Shown one piece after another: positions 57,728-64,000 of a stretch of DNA of 64,000 bases (its first letter is position 1; every line of letters begins with the position of its first letter). The stretch comes from Undibacterium piscinae. GTDB lineage: Bacteria; Pseudomonadota; Gammaproteobacteria; Burkholderiales; Burkholderiaceae_D. Location: contig CP051152.1 of NCBI GenBank assembly GCA_003970805.2, positions 558,001-622,000 of the forward strand, in the 5' to 3' direction. The notes beneath the pieces are model-generated. The model saw only the letters and a program-made list of their open reading frames with translations, had not been told where the DNA came from and did no database searches. Made by a program: the position numbers and the translations under genes.

Positions 57728-58780
57728 ATGGCACGTGCTGGCATACTTTATTCTGATGTCGCTAAAGCTGCATCCCAATTGGCTGATAGCGGCAAATCGC
57801 CTACGGTCGATACTGTCCGGGATGCGATGGGCAATACCGGTAGTAAAAGCACGATTGCACCTATGCTAAAACGCTGGAAAGCTGAGCACCAAGAGACGAT
57901 GACAGCCTCCGATTCCGGTATTCCGACATCGCTTTTGGTGGCAGTAAAAAGCCTGTATGAGCACCTACAAATCGAAACTGGAAAAAAAATAATACAGGCG
58001 CAGCAACACCATCAAACAGAGCTGCAAACGGTGCGTTGCCATGAACAGCAATTGCATGATGAAAACGCCCTACTGAGCCAAGAGAAGGCTGCAATCGCGG
58101 CCGAGCTGAAAGCAAGTCAACAAACACTTACCAAGCTGCAAAAAGAACAGCAGTCACTGAATATGACCCTAGTTGCAAGAGAGAGCGACACCTCGGGGCT
58201 GCAGCTGCGTTTAATGGACAGAGCGGCCGAAGTGGCCACGCTTAATCAGCAGCTGACCCTCACCCGCGCTCAATTTGATCATTATCAGGAGGCGACGGCC
58301 ACACAAAGAGTCGAAGAAAAACAGGCCTACGAACAGCGCATTGCGCGCTTAGAACAAGAACTGACAGGTGCTCAACAGCGATTATTGGGACAGCAAACGA
58401 CGATTGCGCACCAGGAGGCACAAATTTCACACCTGAGTGTAGAGAATGTGCGCCTCCTGGAGTCGTCTCTCGCAAATCTAGACGAACTCGGCTACATGCG
58501 ATCGGAAAAAGACCAATTAAGCCATCAACAAAAAGATCTTTTGTTGTCGAATCAAACTCTCATGAGTAAATTAGATGTGTCGCAACGGAGTTTGACCGAG
58601 TCGCGTATGACGATGGCAGCGCAAGAAGCGCAGAATGCACAGCTGTTGGAGCGACTTGCTCAGTCCGATTCCAAATTGGAAAAGCTTGATCAAGAAAGAA
58701 TTATCCTGATCCAGGAACGGGCGGAACTGCAAGCACAAGCCACTAAACGGAAGGATACGAATATATCCTCCAAAAATTAA
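57728..58780 (+). CDS. KfrA-type DNA-binding coiled-coil protein, TnpT-like
   Basis: 350 residues. The N-terminal 60 are a KfrA_N DNA-binding domain (ILYSDVAKAASQLADSGKSP, then TVDTVRDAMGNTGSKSTIAP). From about 75 to the end it is an almost continuous Gln/Glu/Leu-rich coiled coil. KfrA is a plasmid autoregulator; the same architecture is found in TnpT, the helper of the TnpS resolvase. Start ATG 57728 follows GAGG by seven bases. Divergent from the recombinase with 183 bases between, the expected place for the recombination site. Confidence 0.8.
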   Translation: MARAGILYSDVAKAASQLADSGKSPTVDTVRDAMGNTGSKSTIAPMLKRWKAEHQETMTASDSGIPTSLLVAVKSLYEHLQIETGKKIIQAQQHHQTELQTVRCHEQQLHDENALLSQEKAAIAAELKASQQTLTKLQKEQQSLNMTLVARESDTSGLQLRLMDRAAEVATLNQQLTLTRAQFDHYQEATATQRVEEKQAYEQRIARLEQELTGAQQRLLGQQTTIAHQEAQISHLSVENVRLLESSLANLDELGYMRSEKDQLSHQQKDLLLSNQTLMSKLDVSQRSLTESRMTMAAQEAQNAQLLERLAQSDSKLEKLDQERIILIQERAELQAQATKRKDTNISSKN

Positions 58781-58804
58781 TCACCATAAAGGATAGGACT
58801 ATAC

Positions 58805-59257
58805 ATGTTTACCAGAGCATCATCAGTATGGTTGCGATCCTTAAGAAGTTACGTGTTTTTTCTAATTCTGTTCAATATCTTATGGGAGTTTTTGCAACTT
58901 CCCCTTTATACAATCTGGACGCATGAAAATTATCAAGAAATAGTTTATATGGTCTTGCATTGCACTGCAGGGGACGCAATGATAGGTACTCTTAGCCTGG
59001 TGTTGTCATTGATTTTCGCGGGAACCGAAACTTGGCCGTATGGTCGGTTTAGAGAAGTGGCCATCAGTACCATCTTGCTTGGCGTTGGTTATACTGTCTT
59101 TAGCGAATGGCACAATACTACCGTAACCCATAATTGGGCTTATACGTCAGCGATGCCTACATTTTTTGGCATCGGTTTAGCGCCACTGGGGCAATGGATA
59201 GTCATACCAAGTGTTTCTTTTTGGCGGATACATCGGCGATTACATACGGAGCAATAA
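58805..59257 (+). CDS. small polytopic membrane protein of unknown function
   Basis: 150 residues, four predicted membrane segments (about 13-33, 50-72, 82-103 and 118-140). Polar residues sit in or near membrane segments: NILWEFLQLPLY, LHCTAGDAMIG, FSEWHNT. The conserved-looking Glu, His, Asp and Glu/His could form a metal or quinone site, but this is inference. Not recognised as a named family. AAAGGATAGG precedes the ATG, and it follows the KfrA-like gene by 24 bases, so it may be cotranscribed. Confidence 0.65.
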   Translation: MFTRASSVWLRSLRSYVFFLILFNILWEFLQLPLYTIWTHENYQEIVYMVLHCTAGDAMIGTLSLVLSLIFAGTETWPYGRFREVAISTILLGVGYTVFSEWHNTTVTHNWAYTSAMPTFFGIGLAPLGQWIVIPSVSFWRIHRRLHTEQ

Positions 59258-59269
59258 GTTATCTCTAGT

Positions 59270-59319
59270 TATTCGGGCAACCGAAGGGCCGCACATAAAG
59301 CCTCTAGGTTGTCTGAATA
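59270..59319. repeat. imperfect hairpin after the membrane-protein gene
   Basis: TATTCGGGCAACC and GGTTGTCTGAATA pair at 11 of 13 positions across a 24-base loop. No T tract follows. It does not fit the integron attC end consensus. Confidence 0.45.
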
Positions 59320-59386
59320 CAGTTTCGCGCGCGAAATCTCCTGAAAAAAATTGAAATCAACTTATTAATAACTTGAAACTCAATTG

Positions 59387-59992
59387 ATGAAACCAATTAT
59401 CGCTCTGGACGCAGATGGTGTTCTCCTCGATTATCACCAGTCTTATAGACTTGCCTGGCATCGCGCATTTGGTGTTCTGCCAGCAATACGCGACCCTTTG
59501 GCTTATTGGCCGATTGATCGCTGGGAAGTACAAAGATTAGCCGGTGAAAAGTTAGATCAATTCCGGACATGCTTCGATCAAGAATTTTGGTCCACAATTC
59601 CTGCGATTTCTGGTGCGGTCGATGCGTGCATCAGGCTGCGTGATGCAGGCTTTGATCTAGTTTGCGTGAGTGCTGTCGAAGAAAAGCATAAATCAGCACG
59701 CCTACAAAACCTACGCGACTGCGGCTTTCCAATTGAATGTGTTGTTGCTACTGATAGCGCCAATAGTGGCATGAGCCCGAAAGCAGCCGCCTTAAAAGCG
59801 TTGCGACCGATTGCATTCGTCGATGATTTTTTGCCGTATTTGCGTGGCATACCAAGTGAGATCCACGCTGCACTTGTTCTTCGTGAACCCAACGGCAGCC
59901 CAAACGTAGGGACTGAACAAAAATTGGCACACTCCATGCACGAAGATTTGGCGGGATTTGCGACTTGGTGGCTGGCTCGGGCCCCTTTGTAA
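59387..59992 (+). CDS. HAD-like hydrolase
   Basis: Haloacid dehalogenase-fold protein of 201 residues. Motif I is IALDADGVLLDYH (nucleophile Asp and the +2 Asp), motif II probably VCVSAVEEKHK (Ser), and motif IV FVDDFLPYLRG (Asp pair). Between them a short helical cap. Substrate cannot be told; the small size fits phosphoglycolate- or nucleotide-type phosphatases. It stands alone. Start is uncertain by one codon (ATG 59387, with an in-frame TTG at 59384). Confidence 0.75.
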   Translation: MKPIIALDADGVLLDYHQSYRLAWHRAFGVLPAIRDPLAYWPIDRWEVQRLAGEKLDQFRTCFDQEFWSTIPAISGAVDACIRLRDAGFDLVCVSAVEEKHKSARLQNLRDCGFPIECVVATDSANSGMSPKAAALKALRPIAFVDDFLPYLRGIPSEIHAALVLREPNGSPNVGTEQKLAHSMHEDLAGFATWWLARAPL

Positions 59993-60225
59993 GGTGATGC
60001 TGCCCGCTTGCCTCAAAATGACTGAAAGATATTGTTTGATAAACGTCAAGGAATAATAGACGCTACGCTGCCATTCAGCCAAGTGAATAGCCCAGCGCTT
60101 AATTTTGACTCACTCGACTACAGCCGAACTGACATGCATCAGTCGGTTTGCATCAAGTTTTTCCCGAAATGGTCGATAAGTTTGGCATCAGGCAATAATT
60201 TCCAAAATTGATCGAGGCTTTTGAC

Positions 60226-60756
60226 ATGACCGGTCTTCACAAAAAATGGTTCGACATGTTAGCCGCCGTTCGCACTGACGACGCGGATCGGATGTTGAAG
60301 TTGATACGGAAGGGGTTCGCCATTGAGAACTCGGATTCGCAAGGAATTACGGCACTTTCTCATGCCATCTATCAGCAGAAATATCGTGTCGTCGCAATTC
60401 TGCTGGCAAATGGTGCCGATATCAATACGTCAGATATCCTGGGATGGACCCCTTTGATGTGGGCTGCCTACAACGGAAGAGATGTGGCGTTGAGGATCGC
60501 GCTGGAGAGCGGTGCAGACCCTCATAAGGGCAACCAAAAAGGAGAAACGCCTTTATTCTGGGCCGTCTATAAAGGGCATCTTGCAGCGGTGGACATGCTC
60601 CTTGCTGTCGGCGCAGACCCTACTATGTATGACGCATCTGGACTCAATGCATTGGCAATATCGACCTTAACACAGCAACATCAATTGACTTCTCTGCTCC
60701 ACGCATGTGCATCAGGTCGGCGCCAACTCAATGGGAGTGCATTCAAACTGCACTAG
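60226..60756 (+). CDS. ankyrin-repeat protein
   Basis: 176 residues, soluble, with about four ankyrin repeats: DDADRMLKLIRKGFAIENSD, GITALSHAIYQQKYRVVAIL, LGWTPLMWAAYNGRDVALRI and KGETPLFWAVYKGHLAAVDM, each ending in the GADxxxxD type turn (NGADINTSD, SGADPHKGN, VGADPTMYD). A protein-binding scaffold; partner unknown. GAGG lies about nine bases before the ATG. No signal peptide. The diverged inverted repeat begins just after its stop. Confidence 0.85.
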   Translation: MTGLHKKWFDMLAAVRTDDADRMLKLIRKGFAIENSDSQGITALSHAIYQQKYRVVAILLANGADINTSDILGWTPLMWAAYNGRDVALRIALESGADPHKGNQKGETPLFWAVYKGHLAAVDMLLAVGADPTMYDASGLNALAISTLTQQHQLTSLLHACASGRRQLNGSAFKLH

Positions 60757-60769
60757 TAGGTTAATATTG

Positions 60770-60890
60770 CGCCCAATTTTCAATACTAGCCGTTCTATTA
60801 AAGTGTGGTGGCAGTAAAAACCAAACCTTCTAAAATTCCCTCGCAACCTTGTGAGGGAATTTTTTTGTCCAAATTTTAGATAATCCCACA
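60770..60890 (+). repeat. diverged inverted repeat, left copy, with terminator-like hairpin
   Basis: About 110 bases including TACTAGCCGTTCTATTAAAG, then a hairpin (AATTCCCTC, GCAACCTTGT, GAGGGAATT) followed by seven T. The reverse complement of 61450-61555 matches at roughly three quarters of positions over its length. Confidence 0.6.
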
Positions 60891-60987
60891 CTTTGCAAAA
60901 TCAAGTAGATCATTATGCTGTGAATGTCAGTTGAAATCCCCCGAAGGCATGCTGACTTACTTGAAAACGCGCCAATTAATGAAAATA

Positions 60988-61332
60988 CTATTTCGCGTCC
61001 TTTTTATTTTCTTGTGCACAGAGCTTTACGCACTGCATGTAGCTAGAGTCACATGCATTATACTTTTCGATTCTCAAATTCTTCGAATCATTTTTTTGTG
61101 TTTGCCGCGAATTGATGCGAGCCTGCATATCTTGTCCAGATTGGTTTCGCGAGTTTGAGTTTGATTCTGTAATAAAAGGATGCGTATCTGTTTGTAATTT
61201 TGCGTCCGCTGTTTTACGACATTCTTTTTTCTCTGATACACAAAGTATCTTGCATAAATTTTTTTCTTGAGCGCAAATAGAACCAGACGACAGTACTGAA
61301 AGCAACAACAAACATGTAGATATTTTCTTCAT
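60988..61332 (-). CDS. small secreted Cys-containing protein
   Basis: 114 residues with a clear signal peptide (MKKISTCLLLLSVLSSGSIC, cleavage probably after ICA). The mature part is hydrophilic and Lys/Asn/Gln-rich with spaced Cys residues: NLCKILCVSEKKECRK near its start and YNACDSSYMQCVKLCAQE near its end. Together they suggest two C-x3-C pairs joined as a disulfide-linked helical hairpin. Family not recognised. AAGGAAAATA precedes the ATG. It lies between the two inverted repeats. Confidence 0.6.
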   Translation of the reverse strand: MKKISTCLLLLSVLSSGSICAQEKNLCKILCVSEKKECRKTADAKLQTDTHPFITESNSNSRNQSGQDMQARINSRQTQKNDSKNLRIEKYNACDSSYMQCVKLCAQENKKDAK

Positions 61333-61449
61333 TATTTTCCTTATTCATAGCACAAAACTGAGACTGTAATTAATACAGTGGGGATTTTTGCAAAAATTGA
61401 ATTGGATATCTCGATATGCCAGAGGTATCCGCGGTGGCTTTTCATAATT

Positions 61450-61555
61450 TGAGCCCAAAAAAATCCCCTCACTAGGTTGTGAAGGGATTTTAACAGAATA
61501 GTTTTTTACTAAACCAACACTTTAATAGAGCGGCTAGTTTTCAATATGGCGTATT
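61450..61555 (-). repeat. diverged inverted repeat, right copy, with terminator-like hairpin
   Basis: Read on the minus strand it contains AACTAGCCGCTCTATTAAAG and a hairpin (ATCCCTTCA, CAACCTAG, TGAGGGGAT) followed by seven T. It overlaps the last codons of the flgB-like gene and would terminate it. Confidence 0.6.
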
Positions 61556-62134
61556 TTTCAATAAGTCTTCCATATCCTTATAATGCCCACGTACGCGATC
61601 CACTGCAAAGTTGTACATTATTTGGTTTTCCATAAACTTAACTCGTTCGACATCCATATCGACCGTATTCCCATCAATATTGCCTTGTGCTGGCATCACA
61701 TATTTTAATTCTACGGATCGAGGATCTTTCCCCATTCGCATTGCTTCGTTAATGTCAAAATCAACCGCTTTGTAGCCTGGCGTATCGGCATTGGCAATAT
61801 TGGATGCCAGTACTTCCTGACGAAATGCCCTAAGTGTTAAAGCACGCTCGTGTACGCTATCTTCTTCCTCATTCTTAGCAACGGGTGGATTGACATGCGA
61901 CAGAGACTCGGGATTTCGCGCATTGAACTGAGACGCGATTAATAACGGATGTTCATTAAAGTTATCCTTAAGCTTAAGCGGTGGTGTATTCGTACTAGTT
62001 GAGGACTGCCCATTAACTTTTGCTAATGCTTCCGCGAAAGCTTTTCCTGCAGGCGTAACCGATCTCAATTTGTCATTGGAATCAGAATTGATAGCAGTTG
62101 AAACGAGTGGCGAAGATTTTTCTATAGGATTCAT
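61541..62134 (-). CDS. FlgB-like flagellar rod protein with N-terminal extension
   Basis: The C-terminal 105 residues are a FlgB-type proximal rod domain: HERALTLRAFRQEVLASNIA, ANADTPGYKAVDFDINEAM (the rod/hook N-terminal signature) and the C-terminal helix FMENQIMYNFAVDRVRGHYK. Normal FlgB is about 135 residues; this protein has some 90 extra residues in front, low in complexity and Ser/Asn-rich. No flgC or other flagellar gene is adjacent, so it is an orphan copy and may be nonfunctional or specialised. ATG 62134 is preferred; TTG 62149 is in frame. Confidence 0.75.
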   Translation of the reverse strand: MNPIEKSSPLVSTAINSDSNDKLRSVTPAGKAFAEALAKVNGQSSTSTNTPPLKLKDNFNEHPLLIASQFNARNPESLSHVNPPVAKNEEEDSVHERALTLRAFRQEVLASNIANADTPGYKAVDFDINEAMRMGKDPRSVELKYVMPAQGNIDGNTVDMDVERVKFMENQIMYNFAVDRVRGHYKDMEDLLKNTPY

Positions 62135-62245
62135 TGCAGACTCTGTCAAATTAAGAACATCTAGTTTCTGACGCTGAAGAATTTTCTACTATCAATACGT
62201 AGTCTGTAGCGAACTTCCCAGCGTCGTAAGAAAATATCTCCTCAG

Positions 62246-62575
62246 TTATTCGATTTTGACCGCTGACTGAATATCGGTAGTAAATACCCAGCCGGGACCA
62301 GGCTTACCCGCTAGCGCAATAATGGCCACTATTTGATCAGCCAGATCATCCTCGCAGATCAACTCCAATTTTGTTTCTGCAACAACGGGTTCCGCCAGAT
62401 CCAGTGAATAGCGCTGCTGTGCCGGATCAGCGCTAGTAAAAAGGCGCTGTACTGTGGAAACGGTCAGGTTGTAGCAACTGGTTCCATTGCTGATATCGCA
62501 AAAACCTGAATCGCGCAGCGCCTCGGTAACCGAATTGATACGGTGCGGATGGATGAATGCCTTAATTTGTTTCAT
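62246..62575 (-). CDS. P-II-like regulatory protein next to an RND metal pump
   Basis: 109 residues of the GlnB/P-II fold: MKQIKAFIHPHRINSVTEAL at the start, KLELICEDDLADQIVAIIALAG near the end, and PGPGWVFTTDI at the C-terminus, in place of the usual GDGKIF. The T-loop region is remodelled and lacks the uridylylated Tyr in the normal context, so control by GlnD is unlikely. Members beside CzcA/CusA pumps are thought to respond to metals or nucleotides. AAGGAGAATCAC precedes the ATG; 49 bases after czcA. Confidence 0.8.
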   Translation of the reverse strand: MKQIKAFIHPHRINSVTEALRDSGFCDISNGTSCYNLTVSTVQRLFTSADPAQQRYSLDLAEPVVAETKLELICEDDLADQIVAIIALAGKPGPGWVFTTDIQSAVKIE

Positions 62576-62624
62576 GTGATTCTCCTTAAAAGAAATGCGC
62601 CGCCCACTACGAGCGGCGCATAGA

Positions 62625-64000
62625 TTAGTCAGCAAGCTTTGCTTTAGCCTTGCGCTCTTTACGCTCTTCTACCCATTCATACAACAGGGGCAACAGCAAC
62701 AAGGTCAATGCGGTCGAGGTGAACAAGCCACCGACTACGACTGTAGCGAGCGGTCTTTGCGTTTCCGCACCGACACCACTGGACAGCAACATAGGTACCA
62801 GTCCAAAGATCGCAATTGACGCCGTCATCAATACCGGACGCAAGCGTAACGCTGCGCCTTGCCGTACCGCCTCACGCACCGACATACCGCGCTCACGTTG
62901 TTCATTGAGAAACGTAACCAGCACAATGCCATTCAGCATCGCCACCCCGAACACGGCAATGAAACCAATCGCTGACGGCACCGACAGATACTGCCCTGTG
63001 ATAAAGAGGCCGACGACACCGCCTATCGTTGCAAACGGCACGTTGGCGATAATTAGCGTGGCATAAGTGAGTGAATTGAAGGCGGTGTATAACAGAATAA
63101 AAATCAAACCGATAGTGAGCGGTACGATCACGAGCAGCTTGTTCATGGCACGCTGCTGGTTTTCAAAAGCGCCGCCCCATTCGATGACATAGCCTTCAGG
63201 CAGTTTCACCTGTTGGCGTATTTTTGCTTCAGCTTCCTTGACGAAGCTATCGATATCACGGCCTTGTACGTCCATCTGGATCACCGCATAACGCTGCAAT
63301 TCCTCGCGCCGTATGAAGGAATATCCCTCATCAAGCTCGATGCTTGCCACATTACTGAGTGGGACTAGCGCGCCACTTTGCGAGCGGATCGGAATATTGC
63401 CGATGGATTGCACATTATTGCGGAACTCCGGTGCTAGCCAGGCCTGAATATCGAAACGCTTGGTGCCATCGATCAGTGTCGATACCGCTTTGCCGCCGAT
63501 TCCAGTTTGTACGACTTCCAGAATTTCATCTGCATTGATACCGTAACGTGCTGCCGCGTCGCGGTTGACCTTGATCACCAATTGAGGCTTCCCCTTGTTC
63601 GCCTCCAGAGATAGGTCTGCCACACCCGGCACTTTGTCGAGCACCCCCTTCATTTGCTCTGACAGACGGTCTAGCGTGTTGAGGTCTTCGCCATACAATT
63701 TTAAAGCCAGAGTGGCACGCACGCCGGAAATCAACTCTTCGATGCGACTCTGAATAGGCTGGGTGGCGGCAATCACCGCTGTTGGCACAACAGTTTCTAG
63801 CTTCTGCTGCATTTCCTTTGCGAGGTCTGGAACCGAGATTTTTTTCGGCCACTCGCCTTGCGGCTTCAGGTTGACTAGTAACTCCATGTAGTTAACGTCC
63901 GCCGTTTCACCTTTTTCGGCACGACCTATCATCGCAATGGAGGACGTCGATTGCGGGAATTGTTTCAGCGCGTTTTCCAATTGCTGAGAAATTCGGATCG
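62625..64000 (-). CDS. CzcA/CusA-family heavy-metal RND efflux transporter, C-terminal part
   Basis: Inner-membrane proton-driven pump that exports metal ions through a tripartite complex. Only the last 458 or so codons are in the window; the frame is open at the right edge. Seen: porter-domain segments (VAIQTGIGGK-type VVQTGIGGKAVSTLIDGTKR), GALVPLSNVASIELDEG, the membrane domain (LLVIVPLTIGLIFILLYTAF; FGVAMLNGIVLVTFLNEQR; TALTLLLLPLLYEW), and RLRPVLMTASIAIFGLVPM. HME-type character (IELDEGYSFIRRE) is clear, but the metal cannot be told without the N-terminal half. The P-II-like gene follows. Confidence 0.9.
   Translation of the reverse strand, partial: IRISQQLENALKQFPQSTSSIAMIGRAEKGETADVNYMELLVNLKPQGEWPKKISVPDLAKEMQQKLETVVPTAVIAATQPIQSRIEELISGVRATLALKLYGEDLNTLDRLSEQMKGVLDKVPGVADLSLEANKGKPQLVIKVNRDAAARYGINADEILEVVQTGIGGKAVSTLIDGTKRFDIQAWLAPEFRNNVQSIGNIPIRSQSGALVPLSNVASIELDEGYSFIRREELQRYAVIQMDVQGRDIDSFVKEAEAKIRQQVKLPEGYVIEWGGAFENQQRAMNKLLVIVPLTIGLIFILLYTAFNSLTYATLIIANVPFATIGGVVGLFITGQYLSVPSAIGFIAVFGVAMLNGIVLVTFLNEQRERGMSVREAVRQGAALRLRPVLMTASIAIFGLVPMLLSSGVGAETQRPLATVVVGGLFTSTALTLLLLPLLYEWVEERKERKAKAKLAD

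Noticed and set aside
59270..59319. Integron attC site
   Set aside because: The arm ends do not fit RYYYAAC and GTTRRRY, and no integrase IntI or cassette array is nearby.
60931..61158. 75-codon plus-strand frame with a hydrophobic start
   Set aside because: It is antisense to the small secreted-protein gene, which has a better signal peptide and ribosome binding site.

Overview
The window is a piece of a betaproteobacterial chromosome, most like Burkholderiales of the family Oxalobacteraceae (Undibacterium/Herminiimonas-like). This placement is an inference from gene order and protein character (smc-zipA-ligA; dapC-dapD-pilU-yffB-dapE-prmB; pyrG-kdsA-eno-ftsB; greA/yhbY/rlmE/ftsH/folP/glmM); no database search was possible.

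From 1 to about 45 kb the DNA is mostly core genome: ubiD, the 4.5S SRP RNA, a patatin lipoprotein, an NlpC/P60 hydrolase, carAB, greA, yhbY, rlmE, ftsH, folP, glmM, a tRNA-Arg(TCT), wrbA, yihY, an ABC-F ATPase, the lysine-pathway cluster, smc-zipA-ligA, def, a RIO kinase, an LpxR-like lipid A deacylase, pyrG, kdsA, eno and ftsB. Several genes here are broken in the sequence as given. smc has three apparent +1 shifts, zipA and an ndh-type NADH dehydrogenase one each. A GAF-domain gene, comEC and an FAD oxidase survive only as remnants. Whether the single-base shifts are real or are sequencing errors cannot be settled from sequence alone.

From about 45 to 61.5 kb lies an accessory island. A Tat/lipoprotein agmatine-deiminase-like gene is cut off at a 164-bp inverted-repeat element. 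Next comes a type III CBASS antiphage operon on the minus strand: an unknown 126-140 aa protein, TRIP13-like ATPase, second HORMA-like protein, HORMA protein, CD-NTase, and the NucC effector nuclease. Its genes are overlapping or nearly contiguous. The nucC gene is split by a complete 6,455-bp Tn3-family transposon (46503-52957) with matching 38-bp terminal repeats and a 5-bp target duplication (TGATC). Removing the transposon and one TGATC restores a 241-codon NucC frame with D73, E104 and K106 in place. The transposon carries tnpR, three small linked genes, a cupin, a HEPN/MNT (HepT/MntA) toxin-antitoxin pair and tnpA. The CBASS promoter region carries two, perhaps three, copies of a 12-bp palindrome.

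To the right is a divergent tyrosine recombinase / KfrA-type coiled-coil pair that resembles the TnpS/TnpT cointegrate-resolution modules of Tn4651-type transposons, with a candidate recombination core between the genes. After it come a small membrane protein, a HAD-like protein, an ankyrin-repeat protein and a small Cys-containing secreted protein flanked by long diverged inverted repeats. The window closes with an orphan FlgB-like protein with a long N-terminal extension, a P-II-like protein and the C-terminal part of a CzcA/CusA-type RND heavy-metal pump that runs off the edge.
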